A DNA stretch of 64,000 bases from Streptomyces sp. V4I2 (GCF_030817655.1 NZ_JAUSZM010000003.1:4588001-4652000); one strand, 5' to 3'. Positions 1 through 8,529 are shown, counted from the stretch's first letter. Program-made: numbers and translations. The notes: generated from the sequence alone by a model not told the origin.

Positions 1-124
1 GCCGTATGGTGAATGAGCGCCTGTAGCACCGCGGGGACCTTTGGCGAGGATTTGACGCTGAAGGTCTCTTTTGTGTGTGCCCCCCACCCCACTCCGGGCG
101 CGTCCCGAGCAGCAAGGAACGACC

Positions 125-1621
125 ATGGCGTCCAGCCTGACGAAGGACTCGGTGACTCCGGGCACCCCCGGTTCCGAGACCGCCTTCTTCGGCCACCCCC
201 GCGGACTGGCCACTCTCTTCATGACCGAGATGTGGGAGCGCTTCTCCTACTACGGCATGAGGGCCCTCCTCCCGCTGTACCTCGTCGCCCCGGGCGGCCT
301 GCACCTCAGCGCGGCGACGGCGACCGCGATCTACTCCGTGTACGTGTCGCTGGTGTACCTGCTCGCCATGCCGGGCGGCTGGTTCGGCGACCGCGTCTGG
401 GGTCCGCGCAAGACCGTCGCCGTCGCCGGCGCGGTCATCATGCTCGGCCACCTCACGCTGGCCCTGCCGTCCTCCGGGACGTTCTACGCCGGCCTCGGTC
501 TGGTCGCGATCGGCTCGGGTCTGCTGAAGGCCAACATCTCGACGATGGTCGGCCACCTGTACTCCGGCCCGGACGACCCGCGCCGCGACGGCGGCTTCAC
601 CGTCTTCTACATGGGCATCAACCTCGGCGCCTTCGCGGCGCCGCTGATCATCGGCACCATCGGCGAGAACGTCAACTGGCACTTCGGCTTCGCGCTCGCC
701 GCGCTCGGCATGGCGCTGGGCCTCGCCCAGTTCCTGATCGGCAGCCGCCACCTCGCGGAGCGCTCCAGCGTCGTCCCGACGCCGCTGTCCGCCGAGGAGA
801 AGTCCTCGACGCTGCGCAAGGCCGCGGTCTGGGCCGGCATCGCCGTCGTCTTCTACGCGATCGTCGGCTTCACCGGCCACTACACGCTGAACTGGATCCT
901 GGTCCCGCTGACCCTGCTCGGCGTGATCATCCCGGTGATGGTCCTGACCCGCATCAAGCGCGACAAGGACCTGGACCGCACCGAGCAGAAGTCGATGTCC
1001 GCGTACATCTGGTTCTTCGTGGCCGCGGCCGTGTTCTGGATGATCTACGACCAGGGCGGCTCGACCCTGTCGATCTTCGCCGACTCCTCCGCCGAGAACT
1101 CCGTCCTCGGCTGGGACTTCCCGGTCTCCTGGTACCAGTCGGTCAACCCGGTGCTGATCATGGCGCTGGCCCCCGTCTTCGCCTGGTTCTGGCTCGCGCT
1201 GAACCGGCGCGGCAAGGAGCCCAGCACGATCGTGAAGTTCTCCTCCGGCCTGGTGCTGGTCGGCGCGTCCTTCTTCCTCTTCCTGGCCCCGCTGTCGATC
1301 GCCGAGGGCGGTCACAAGGCGGCCGCGCTGTGGCTGGTGGCGATCTACTTCGTGCAGACCGTGGGCGAGCTCCTGCTCTCCCCGGTGGGCCTGTCGGTCA
1401 CGACGAAGATGGCCCCCGCCAAGTACGCCTCCCAGATGATGGGCGTCTGGTTCCTCGCCGTCACCGCGGGCGACGCCACGACGGGCCTGCTCTCCATCGC
1501 CGGCGTCGACCTCAACAAGACCGGCGTCGTGGCCCTGGAGGCCACCCTCGCCGTGGTCGCCGGCGTCGCGGTCTGGATGTACCGGGGCAAGGTCAAGGAG
1601 CTGATGGGCAGCGTCCGCTGA
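125..1621 (+). CDS. POT family proton-coupled di/tripeptide transporter
   Basis: This 498-residue polytopic membrane protein should import di- and tripeptides with protons through the cytoplasmic membrane (POT/PTR2 branch of the MFS). The first helix carries the family signature EMWERFSYYG with E35, E38 and R39, the ExxER motif needed for proton coupling. The second PTR2-type signature (FYMGINLGAF) lies near residues 161-170. Hydrophobic segments are spread along the whole length, and the size is normal for bacterial POT proteins. The ATG at 125 is chosen because AAGGAA precedes it and the protein then begins as family members do; an upstream TTG at 71 would add a non-conserved tail. It stands alone and ends in a strong hairpin. 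Substrate range cannot be read from sequence. Confidence 0.93.
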   Translation: MASSLTKDSVTPGTPGSETAFFGHPRGLATLFMTEMWERFSYYGMRALLPLYLVAPGGLHLSAATATAIYSVYVSLVYLLAMPGGWFGDRVWGPRKTVAVAGAVIMLGHLTLALPSSGTFYAGLGLVAIGSGLLKANISTMVGHLYSGPDDPRRDGGFTVFYMGINLGAFAAPLIIGTIGENVNWHFGFALAALGMALGLAQFLIGSRHLAERSSVVPTPLSAEEKSSTLRKAAVWAGIAVVFYAIVGFTGHYTLNWILVPLTLLGVIIPVMVLTRIKRDKDLDRTEQKSMSAYIWFFVAAAVFWMIYDQGGSTLSIFADSSAENSVLGWDFPVSWYQSVNPVLIMALAPVFAWFWLALNRRGKEPSTIVKFSSGLVLVGASFFLFLAPLSIAEGGHKAAALWLVAIYFVQTVGELLLSPVGLSVTTKMAPAKYASQMMGVWFLAVTAGDATTGLLSIAGVDLNKTGVVALEATLAVVAGVAVWMYRGKVKELMGSVR

Positions 1622-1626
1622 GACCT

Positions 1627-1673
1627 GCCGCACGGGAAGGGCACCTCGCGCTGGGGTGCCCTTCCCGTGCGGC
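1627..1673. terminator. Strong bidirectional hairpin terminator
   Basis: A perfect 19-bp inverted repeat (1627-1645 and 1655-1673) with a 9-nt loop. It lies between the converging ends of the peptide transporter and the LAETG surface protein, so it probably serves both. There is no long T tract, as is common in Streptomyces. Confidence 0.85.
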
Positions 1674-1693
1674 CTGGCAGGGGCGCGCGACCG

Positions 1694-3049
1694 CTACCGC
1701 AAGCGCCGCCTCCCCGGCAGGAACGTGAACACCGCGCCGCCCAGCAGGACCGCCGTACCGGCGACCAGGGCCAGGGCCTTGAGGGCGCCGTCGTCCTCGG
1801 CGCCGGTCTCGGCGAGGCCGCCGCTCGTCGACGAGCCGCCCGCGCTGCCGGATGCCGCCGAACCGCCCGCCGCGCCGCTCGCCTGCTCGGTGGTGTCCAG
1901 GGTGAGGGAGACCTCCGACTTCGTGGGGGTGCAGGTCGTGGTCGTGCCGAGGGCGTTGATCGTGAGGACGCCCGGGGAGAGGGTGGACTCGCCGGTGGTG
2001 CCCGGTTTGTAGGTGCCCGTCAGGTCCGGGATCTCCATCGGGTCACCGGACTTGATGTCCTCGGCGTTCGTGGGGCCTTCCACGTGCACCGTGCCCTGGT
2101 CGGCGCCGCCCACGGCCACCTCCATCGACGGCTTGACGGAGTCCTTGGGGATGTCGGCCGGGCTGTCCATCACCGAGCCCTTGAACTGGACGGTGAGGTC
2201 ATAACTCCCGCCATTCTTCTTGGCGTTGATCTGCACCGGCGAGGTCGCGTCCTTGTCCCCGATGGGCGTCTTGCAGGCGTACGGCACCTTGACCTCCTTG
2301 CCGGTGAAGTCGGTCCGGCCGTCACCCCCACCGCCGCCGGACCCGGATCCGCCCGTGTCCGTGCCCTGGCTTTCGGTGGCGGACGCGCTGGGTGTGGCCG
2401 TCGGGGTCGCGGTCGCGCTGTCCGTCGGGTCAGGGGACTCCGTCGGCGTCGAGGTTCCGTCCCCCGCCGTCACGTTGATGGTCGCCGCCGGCTGCACGGC
2501 CCCCGTGGGCGCGCACTTGGTGTCCGTCGACATGACGTTGATGTCGTACGCGTCCGGCGTCAGTGTCACCTCCCCCGGCGCCGTCAGCTTCAGCGTGCCC
2601 TTCATGTCGGACAGCACCATGTCGCCGCCCTTGGGGATGGCGGGGTTCTCACGCGGCCCCTGCATCGCGACGTCGGCGGTCTGCGCACCGGCCGCCTTGA
2701 GGGTGCCGGACGGCTGGACGGAGTTCGCGGGCAGGTCGATCAGGTCGGGGTTCTTCGAGGCGGCCTGCACGAACTTCCACCCCACCTCGACCTCGTCGCC
2801 GACCTTCGCCGTGGCCGGCGCGCTGACCTCGACCTTGGTGGTGCCGTCGACCGGGGGCAGCCCGGCGGCCGCGGGCGGCACACACCGGGTCGCGTACGCC
2901 ACCTCGGCGGCCTGGGCGGGCACGGCGGCGACGCCGAGCACCAGGGCGACGCCCGCCGCCCCCGCCCCCACTCTTCGTAGGCCACGTACACCACATACGC
3001 CGGGTACGCCGGGTACGCCGGCCGGTGTGGCTCTCCTTCGCATGCTCAC
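1694..3049 (-). CDS. LAETG sortase-anchored surface protein with two repeated domains
   Basis: A 451-residue secreted protein predicted to be linked to the cell wall by a class E sortase. It starts with a basic signal peptide ending near AQA. Two copies of a roughly 130-residue domain follow; each begins with a Tyr-x-Cys-type strand and ends around a TTTCTPT-like or TKCAPTG segment. A Ser/Thr/Pro-rich linker separates the copies, and the C terminus is the sorting signal LAETG (412-416), a hydrophobic helix and RRRLR. The GTG at 3049 overlaps the upstream stop as GTGA and follows AGGAAGGG; an ATG at 3043 is an alternative. The single-domain protein at 5015-5716 is a paralogue. It is last in a four-gene operon. 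The function of the repeated domain is unknown to me. Confidence 0.85.
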   Translation of the reverse strand: MSMRRRATPAGVPGVPGVCGVRGLRRVGAGAAGVALVLGVAAVPAQAAEVAYATRCVPPAAAGLPPVDGTTKVEVSAPATAKVGDEVEVGWKFVQAASKNPDLIDLPANSVQPSGTLKAAGAQTADVAMQGPRENPAIPKGGDMVLSDMKGTLKLTAPGEVTLTPDAYDINVMSTDTKCAPTGAVQPAATINVTAGDGTSTPTESPDPTDSATATPTATPSASATESQGTDTGGSGSGGGGGDGRTDFTGKEVKVPYACKTPIGDKDATSPVQINAKKNGGSYDLTVQFKGSVMDSPADIPKDSVKPSMEVAVGGADQGTVHVEGPTNAEDIKSGDPMEIPDLTGTYKPGTTGESTLSPGVLTINALGTTTTCTPTKSEVSLTLDTTEQASGAAGGSAASGSAGGSSTSGGLAETGAEDDGALKALALVAGTAVLLGGAVFTFLPGRRRLR

Positions 3050-4152
3050 GGGGGTCCCTTCCTGGTGGGAGTCGCAGGACTCGTCGGGTTGTCGTCGTGC
3101 GGTGCGGAGAGCCGACCGGCCGTCCCCGGATCCGCGTCCGGGGTGAACCACGGCAGGGTCGAAGCGGAGGGGGGCGGCTGGGCCGAGGCGGACTTCAGCC
3201 CCGGCAGCCCCGGCAACCCCGGGAGCCGCAGGGCGAGTTCGGGCATCCGCAGCCCGCGCCGGCCGCCGCGCAGGCCGCCCGCGCGCCGCGGCCGTACGTG
3301 GTCCACCACCGCCATCCCGGCGCGGAACAGCGCGGCCGGCACGACCAGGCAGACCAGGACCCAGAACAGGGTCACGCCCCAGGGCCGCCCCACGCCCCAG
3401 GGCTGCTCGGCGAGAACCTTCCCGCCGTACTTCAGCGACACCGTGTAGTCGCCGTGGGCGCCGCCCGTGAGCTCGACGGGCAGCTCGATCCGCGCCTTGC
3501 GGCCGGGCTGGATCGTGCCGCGCCACTGCTGTTCCTGCCACTGCGGGGCGAACACGCCGTGGGAGGTGCCGACTTGGAAGACGGGGTTCTTGACGGCGGA
3601 CGTACCGACGTTGCCGACGGTGAAGACCAGGGTGCGCGCGGGCGGCGCCCCGAACCAGGTCAGCAGCCCGCTCGACCCGTCCAGCCGGGTGTCGGTGAGC
3701 ACCGAGAGACGACCGCCCGACGGCTCGGCGGGCAGCGGTTCGACCGCGTGCCCGGCGACCTGGAAGATCGCGTCGGCCTCCGCCTTCGCCCCCTGCACCG
3801 TCGCCACGTGCACCACGCACGGACACGGCACCGGCGGCTCGGCGACCGGCAGTTTCCGGCTGAAGCGTCCCTCGGCGTCGGTGGTCACGGCCCGACCGTC
3901 CGCGTTGGCACAGGAGTTGGTGCCGCCGACCACGCCCCGCGACGGCACGGACTGCCCGCAGATCAGGATCATCAGCAGTGCCCGCGCCCGCCAGCCGTCC
4001 CCGGTGACGGTGATCGAACCCCCGGTCCCCGCCTGCGACTTGGACAGCTTCACACTCGGCTGCTCGGCGGCCGCGCCCACGCCCGCCGAGGACAGCACGA
4101 GCAGCGCGAGCACCATGACCAGCACCGGAATCCGCCGTACCTTGCCGCTCAC
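3046..4152 (-). CDS. Secreted/membrane protein with Ig-like regions, surface operon
   Basis: A 368-residue protein of unknown function. It has an N-terminal signal peptide (hydrophobic residues about 10-28), a Cys-containing beta-rich region with an ITVTGDGW-type motif, and a second region (about residues 165-245) with the look of an immunoglobulin-like or DUF11-type fold. One transmembrane helix follows near residues 255-280, then a basic, Pro/Gly-rich cytoplasmic tail with an LPGLPGLPGL run. It starts with GTG overlapping the upstream stop (GTGA) and is in turn overlapped by the LAETG gene, so translation is probably coupled. The context suggests a membrane partner of the two sortase-anchored proteins. 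Confidence 0.8.
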   Translation of the reverse strand: MSGKVRRIPVLVMVLALLVLSSAGVGAAAEQPSVKLSKSQAGTGGSITVTGDGWRARALLMILICGQSVPSRGVVGGTNSCANADGRAVTTDAEGRFSRKLPVAEPPVPCPCVVHVATVQGAKAEADAIFQVAGHAVEPLPAEPSGGRLSVLTDTRLDGSSGLLTWFGAPPARTLVFTVGNVGTSAVKNPVFQVGTSHGVFAPQWQEQQWRGTIQPGRKARIELPVELTGGAHGDYTVSLKYGGKVLAEQPWGVGRPWGVTLFWVLVCLVVPAALFRAGMAVVDHVRPRRAGGLRGGRRGLRMPELALRLPGLPGLPGLKSASAQPPPSASTLPWFTPDADPGTAGRLSAPHDDNPTSPATPTRKGPP

Positions 4153-4982
4153 GTCATCGCTCCCGTCAACTCGACGTCCGTACGCGGAGATTCGGCCACC
4201 TCACGGCCGCTACGGCGCCCAGGCCGTCGTACGACGAAGAAGGCGCCCATCAACGCCGCCGCCACCGCACCCCCGCCCCCCGCCGCCGCGCCCCACGGCA
4301 CGAACCGCGCCGAGACCTCCCCCGTGTCCCGCGCCCCCTCCCCCGCCGTCACCGTCAGCCGTACGTCGACCGCGTCCAGGGCCGGCCGGTCGGGCCACGG
4401 TTCGCTGAGGCGGAGACGCCGGCCCGGGGGCAGTTCGACGGGCAGGGTGCGCGGGGCGCGGTCGAGGACCGGGCCGAACAGGCCGTCCGCGCGCACGGCG
4501 AGCTTCGGCACGAGGACCGTCGTACCGCGGTTGACCAGGTCGTACGTGATCCGGTCGGCGCGTACGGCGACATGCTCGACGGTCAGCGCGGCGAGCTCCG
4601 GGACGGCCGCGCGCAGCTGGAGTCCCACGCGCCGGGTGCCGCCGTCCGCGTCCCGCGCGACGATCTCGGCCCTGCGGTCACCGGCCGGGACGGTCATCGT
4701 GAAGGGGACCTCCGCGCGGGTGCGGGCGGGGACGCGTACGGCGGTCTGTGCGAAGGCGACCGGGACGCCGGTGCCGTGCAGCCGTACGGTGATCGCCCCG
4801 GCGCCGCGGTTCGTCACGGCCACCGTGTCCTGGAGAACGCTCCCGGGGGCACCTTCGCCGTAGAAGGACGGGCGTCCGCCGCCGGAGGGCGCGAGGGACC
4901 ACCCGTCGGCGGCGACCGCCGTGGGGACGGAGCTCAGCAGGACCAGCAGCGACAGACACAGGACACGGGTGGCGGACGACAT
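4149..4982 (-). CDS. Secreted protein with C-terminal membrane anchor (DUF916/WxL-interacting-like)
   Basis: A 277-residue predicted extracytoplasmic protein. It has a signal peptide ending near AVAAD (about residue 25), two beta-sandwich-like regions built from VTNRGAG/ITVRLHGTG and VRADRITYDLVNRGTTV segments, then a Gly/Ala-rich transmembrane helix near residues 233-252 and a short basic tail. This layout resembles the membrane-anchored DUF916-type partners found in WxL surface operons of Firmicutes. That is an analogy from architecture, not proven homology. It starts with ATG 32 bp after the LPQTG gene and overlaps the next gene by four bases. No catalytic residues are apparent. Confidence 0.8.
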   Translation of the reverse strand: MSSATRVLCLSLLVLLSSVPTAVAADGWSLAPSGGGRPSFYGEGAPGSVLQDTVAVTNRGAGAITVRLHGTGVPVAFAQTAVRVPARTRAEVPFTMTVPAGDRRAEIVARDADGGTRRVGLQLRAAVPELAALTVEHVAVRADRITYDLVNRGTTVLVPKLAVRADGLFGPVLDRAPRTLPVELPPGRRLRLSEPWPDRPALDAVDVRLTVTAGEGARDTGEVSARFVPWGAAAGGGGAVAAALMGAFFVVRRPGRRSGREVAESPRTDVELTGAMT

Positions 4983-5014
4983 CGGCGGCTCCAGCAGTCA
5001 TGCGCATCAATCCG

Positions 5015-5716
5015 TCAGCGGCGTGCCGCCTGGTTCCTCCGGGTCAGCCACAGCGCGCCCGCCGCGCCGACGAGCAGCACGGTGCCGCCGAGGGTGCCGA
5101 GGGCGATCGCGGAGTCCTCGGGGCCGGTCTGCGGGAGGTCGGCGCCGGAGTCGGAGCCCGAGCCGGAGCCCGAGCCGCTCTGGGGGACGCCACCGCCCGC
5201 CGCCGTGACGTCCAGGCTCAGCGACGCCGCAGGACTGTTCGTCGGCGTACACGTCGTCGTCGTGCCCAGCGCCTTGATGGTGAGCACACCCGCGGTGAAG
5301 GTGACCTTGCCGGTCTTCTTCGGTGTGTACGTGCCCGACAGGTCGTTGATCTTGATGGGGGTGTTGGCGGGGATCGCGGCCTGGTTGGCAGGGCCGGTCA
5401 CCGTGAGGGTCCCGCTGTCGGCACCGCCGAGCTTGATGGTGGCGCTCGGGTTCATCGCGCCCTTGCCCAGTTCGACGGGGCTGGACGAGACGCCCTTCTG
5501 CCACGACATGGTCACCTTGTAGGCGCTGCCGCTCTTGACGGCCTCGATGTCGATGGGCGAGACGGCACTCTTGTCGCCGATCGGCGTCTTGCACTGGTAG
5601 TTGACGTCGACGACCTCGGCATGGGCTGCGGGGGCGGCCATCAGCACCGCCGAGCCGGCCAGGGCCGCGGCGGACGCGAGCGCGGCGGTTCGTTTCTGGT
5701 ACGTCCGGTTCGACAC
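5015..5716 (-). CDS. LPQTG sortase-anchored surface protein, single repeat domain
   Basis: A 233-residue secreted protein, first gene of the surface operon. A signal peptide (cleavage near AHA, residue 33) is followed by one roughly 130-residue domain closely similar to the second domain of the LAETG protein at 1694-3049: both share the segments CKTPIGDK, GTTTTCTPT and a Gly-Ala-Asp-x-Gly-Thr motif. A short Gly/Ser linker leads to LPQTG (194-198), a hydrophobic helix and a basic tail. The GTG start at 5716 follows GAGGGGACA. Two different sorting motifs in one operon are notable because the class E sortases of Streptomyces prefer LAxTG. Its leader contains three tandem palindromes (5732-5767). 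Confidence 0.87.
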   Translation of the reverse strand: MSNRTYQKRTAALASAAALAGSAVLMAAPAAHAEVVDVNYQCKTPIGDKSAVSPIDIEAVKSGSAYKVTMSWQKGVSSSPVELGKGAMNPSATIKLGGADSGTLTVTGPANQAAIPANTPIKINDLSGTYTPKKTGKVTFTAGVLTIKALGTTTTCTPTNSPAASLSLDVTAAGGGVPQSGSGSGSGSDSGADLPQTGPEDSAIALGTLGGTVLLVGAAGALWLTRRNQAARR

Positions 5717-5731
5717 TGTCCCCTCATTCCC

Positions 5732-5767
5732 GAAGGCGTTCCTGAACGCGTTCCCGAACGCGTTCCT
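5732..5767. promoter_or_regulatory. Three tandem 12-bp palindromic units upstream of the surface operon
   Basis: Three head-to-tail 12-bp units (5732-5743, 5744-5755, 5756-5767). The last two contain the perfect palindrome GAACGCGTTC; the first differs by one base (GAAGGCGTTC). They lie 16-51 bp upstream of the GTG at 5716. The arrangement is typical of cooperative operator sites, but the regulator is unknown. Confidence 0.5.
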
Positions 5768-5827
5768 GACGGCACATCAGATCGGCCGTCAAGGTACGCC
5801 CGGGGTCGTGGAGAGGGAAGACAAAGT

Positions 5828-5857
5828 GCGCGTCGGATCTGTGGGGATCCGACGCGC
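5828..5857. terminator. Hairpin terminator
   Basis: Perfect 12-bp inverted repeat (5828-5839 / 5846-5857, GCGCGTCGGATC and its complement) with a 6-nt loop, downstream of the minus-strand anti-sigma gene that stops at 5953. Confidence 0.75.
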
Positions 5858-5861
5858 GTAA

Positions 5862-5902
5862 CGTGACGTGCGACGTGAGGTACCGCGTGACGTGCGACGT
5901 GA
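5862..5902. repeat. Direct repeat of 17 bp
   Basis: CGTGACGTGCGACGTGA occurs at 5862-5878 and again at 5886-5902, a 24-bp period, in the gap between the anti-sigma gene end and the terminator. No function can be assigned. Confidence 0.7.
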
Positions 5903-5952
5903 TGCAGCGGAGCTTCGAACCGCGGGTAACCCCTGTTCGCGGGCTACGTGGG

Positions 5953-6495
5953 TTAAGCCGGTGCCCCGAGCTCGGCCCAGACCTTCTTGCCCGAGACCCC
6001 GGGGATGCGGACGACCCCCCAGTCCAGGCACAGCCGCTGCACGATGAACATGCCGTGGCCGCCGGGGCGGCCGGCGCGGTGCGGGGTGCGCGGGGCCGGC
6101 TGGCCGGTGCCCTTGTCGGAGACCTCGATCCGGATCACCTTGTTGTCGCAGGTGATCCACAGCTCGTCCGGGCCCTCGGCGTGCAGGCAGGCGTTGGTGA
6201 CCAGTTCCGAGACGACGAGCAGGACGTCCTCGGCGGCGGCCCGCTGGTCGGCGGTCGCGGCGGGCAGCCAGCCCCACGCGTACAGCGCCTGGCGGGTGAA
6301 GTCGCGGGCGAGCGGGACGACACCGCTCTCACCGTCGAAGTCCAGTCTGCGGACCTGACGCCCGCGCCCCCCCGACGACACGGCAACGCCCCCGTCGGAC
6401 GCGCCCGTCGCGGGCGGGTCCTTCTCGGACGCCCCGGAAGCGCCGCTGGGCTCCGGGCCGCGGTCGCCCGGCGGGTAAGGCCGGGTGGTGCTCAT
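5953..6495 (-). CDS. Anti-sigma factor, RsbW/SpoIIAB-like HATPase
   Basis: A 180-residue GHKL-type ATPase that should act as a serine kinase and anti-sigma factor. An unconserved Pro/Gly-rich N terminus (about 50 residues) precedes the HATPase_c fold. The N box is ELVTNACLHAEG, the first G box VSDKGTG and the second G box GGHGMFIV. It sits 3' of the STAS antagonist gene, and the sigma gene diverges just beyond. This is the gene set of partner switching, in which this protein would hold the sigma factor and phosphorylate the antagonist. In S. coelicolor the corresponding genes beside SCO3068 are, from memory, prsI and arsI. A 218-bp gap separates it from the antagonist gene. Confidence 0.88.
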   Translation of the reverse strand: MSTTRPYPPGDRGPEPSGASGASEKDPPATGASDGGVAVSSGGRGRQVRRLDFDGESGVVPLARDFTRQALYAWGWLPAATADQRAAAEDVLLVVSELVTNACLHAEGPDELWITCDNKVIRIEVSDKGTGQPAPRTPHRAGRPGGHGMFIVQRLCLDWGVVRIPGVSGKKVWAELGAPA

Positions 6496-6713
6496 CAGCG
6501 CTTCACCTCACCGATTCACCGGTTCACGATTCAAAAGTCCCACACAGTCCGTTCCTGCGCGGTCGGTCACCGAACACTCAGTACGGGAGTCTCCTGCCCG
6601 ACCGGACCGGCAGAACACCCCTGTATCGGCACGAAAGCCGTGACGCCTGAAAAGCGCCGGTCACAGGGGGACGAGCGAGGCACGGTCACCATGGTCGGGC
6701 TGGATCCGCCGAC

Positions 6714-7100
6714 TCAGCCGGTGTCGCCCGACTCGTCGGCCAGGGCCGCTTCCAGGGTGTCATGGACAGTGAAGACAGCATCCGCCCCCGTGATCTCGAA
6801 GACCCGCGCCACCACGGGCAGCATCGCCGCCAGATGCACCCCACCCCCGGCGGCCTCGGCCTTCAGTCGTGCACCCAGCAGCACGTTCAGCCCAGTGGAG
6901 TCGCAGAACTCCAGGCGCGAGCAGTCGACCACCAGTCGGCTGAATCCCTTGGCGAGACACTCCTCGAGTGGCTCACGCAACAGATCGGCGGTGTGGTGAT
7001 CCAACTCACCCGCCGGGGTCACAACGGCGCTGGAGCCCGTTTCCCGAACCTCGACCAGAAGCCGGCCCGACTGTGCGCTGCCGACTGTCCCGCGGTCCAT
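6714..7100 (-). CDS. Anti-sigma factor antagonist (STAS domain)
   Basis: A 128-residue single STAS-domain protein of the RsbV/SpoIIAA type. The motif FCDSTGL places the predicted phosphoacceptor at Ser68, with Asp67 before it, followed by the usual LLGARLKAEA helix. In the standard mechanism the unphosphorylated form binds the anti-sigma kinase and frees the sigma factor. The gene is read away from the sigma gene, and the 251-bp gap between them holds both promoters. The partner kinase is the next gene on the same strand. Length and fold are typical. Confidence 0.92.
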   Translation of the reverse strand: MDRGTVGSAQSGRLLVEVRETGSSAVVTPAGELDHHTADLLREPLEECLAKGFSRLVVDCSRLEFCDSTGLNVLLGARLKAEAAGGGVHLAAMLPVVARVFEITGADAVFTVHDTLEAALADESGDTG

Positions 7101-7239
7101 GCCGTCTTCTCTCCCGACGTCGTGGCTGCTGACTGACGCCCCCGAACACTACGCCTTCTCCACACTCTCCGACACTCGACCAACCACCCACAAACGGACA
7201 TAACCGCACACAATGCACTTGCGGTGGCCTCGGAAAACC

Positions 7240-7245
7240 GGGTAG
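7240..7245 (+). promoter_or_regulatory. Possible SigB-type -10 element upstream of the sigma gene
   Basis: GGGTAG resembles the GGGTAC/T -10 element of Streptomyces SigB-family promoters and lies about 107 bp upstream of the sigma start. No convincing -35 was found, so autoregulation is only a possibility. Confidence 0.3.
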
Positions 7246-7351
7246 GGCTAGTAGGGACACGTACTCGACACGGCCGGCTTTGGAGGCGCCGCACACCGCA
7301 GTGCACTGAACTGGCTTCGGCAGCCATATGCCGAGAACGATGGAGGACATC

Positions 7352-8245
7352 ATGTCACCCCGGCTCGACGCATCGCATACCCATCAAGCGACGTCGACAT
7401 CCCCCCCGGAACATCTGGATCCCATCGAGCAGGACGACGTACTCGCCGGGCTTCCGGACATCCCCCCCTTCGACGAGGTGGGGCCGGTGGACGCACGGGC
7501 CCTGTCCAAGACCCTCTTCGCGCGCCTCGAGTCGCTGGAGGAGGGCACCCACGAGTACTCGTACGTCCGCAACACGCTCGTCGAACTCAACCTCGCCCTG
7601 GTCAAGTTCGCCGCCTCCCGCTTCCGCTCCCGCAGCGAGCCGATGGAGGACATCATCCAGGTCGGCACGATCGGCCTGATCAAGGCGATCGACCGCTTCG
7701 AACTCAGCCGCGGAGTGGAGTTCCCCACCTTCGCGATGCCAACCATCGTCGGCGAGATCAAGCGCTTCTTCCGCGACACCTCGTGGTCCGTGCGCGTACC
7801 CCGCCGGCTCCAGGAACTCCGGCTCGACCTGGCCAAGGCCGGCGACGAACTGGCCCAGAAGCTCGACCGCGCCCCCACGGTGGGCGAGCTCGCGGAGCGC
7901 CTTGGCCTGTCGAAGGACGAGGTCGTCGAGGGCATGGCGGCGTCGAACGCGTACACCGCCTCCTCCCTGGACGCCCAGCCCGAGGAGGACGACTCCGAAG
8001 GCGCCCTCGCGGACCGCATCGGCTACGAGGACAACGGCCTCGAAGGCATCGAGTACGTCGAGTCGCTGAAGCCGCTCATCGCCGAACTCCCCTCCCGCGA
8101 CCGCACGATCCTCTCCCTGCGCTTCGTCGCGGGCATGACCCAGTCCGAGATCGGCGACGAGCTCGGCATCTCGCAGATGCACGTGTCCCGACTCCTGTCG
8201 CGGACGCTGGTGCGGCTGCGGAAGGGATTGACGGTCGAGGAGTGA
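7352..8245 (+). CDS. sigI: SigB/SigF/SigG-family RNA polymerase sigma factor
   Basis: A 297-residue alternative sigma factor of the SigB/F/G subfamily. Region 2 shows MEDIIQVGTIGLIKAIDRFE and the FPTFAMPTIVGEIKRFFRDT core-binding and -10 recognition segment. Region 3 contains RVPRRLQEL, and region 4 ends in MTQSEIGDELGISQMHVSRLL, the -35 recognition helix-turn-helix. Of three in-frame ATGs (7328, 7340, 7352) the last is preferred because GGAGG lies five bases before it. The two partner-switch genes are divergent and adjacent. Position next to the hut cluster matches, from memory, SCO3068 (sigI), reported as an osmotic-stress sigma factor. The symbol rests on that context. Confidence 0.9.
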   Translation: MSPRLDASHTHQATSTSPPEHLDPIEQDDVLAGLPDIPPFDEVGPVDARALSKTLFARLESLEEGTHEYSYVRNTLVELNLALVKFAASRFRSRSEPMEDIIQVGTIGLIKAIDRFELSRGVEFPTFAMPTIVGEIKRFFRDTSWSVRVPRRLQELRLDLAKAGDELAQKLDRAPTVGELAERLGLSKDEVVEGMAASNAYTASSLDAQPEEDDSEGALADRIGYEDNGLEGIEYVESLKPLIAELPSRDRTILSLRFVAGMTQSEIGDELGISQMHVSRLLSRTLVRLRKGLTVEE

Positions 8246-8324
8246 CGGTCGAGAAGTGACTGTCCAGGAGTCACGGCGGGCGCAGATGCGCCGCACGCCG
8301 CGTGCCGTCGAGGGTGACTGCGCG

Positions 8325-8347
8325 ACCCGGCCCGGTGTGGGCCGGGT
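8325..8347. terminator. Hairpin after the sigma gene
   Basis: Nine-base inverted repeat ACCCGGCCC / GGGCCGGGT with a short loop, about 80 bp after the sigma stop codon. The sequence continues without a T tract. Confidence 0.6.
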
Positions 8348-8529
8348 TGCGGCGTTTCCGGTGGCTGCCCATCGGCGGCTGAAAGCTTGCTGTTACCCGG
8401 GGGAACCCCTTTCCTCTCGGGATCCCGTCCATCACTATGGTCACCCTTCACAGACTGGCTGGTACGTCAGGACGGCCGTGGCTGGCGGCTGTGGTTGGGA
8501 TGGCTTCGCGGGGGCGAGGAGGCGGGCGG

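Noticed and set aside
13..1728. Long Arg/Pro-rich frames on the same or opposite strand of real genes
   Set aside because: High-GC shadow frames: no family motifs, extreme Arg/Pro/Ala content, and a well-supported gene occupies the other frame.
5905..5955. TTCGAACC-containing sequence resembling a tRNA T-arm
   Set aside because: No acceptor, D or anticodon stems could be folded around it on either strand.
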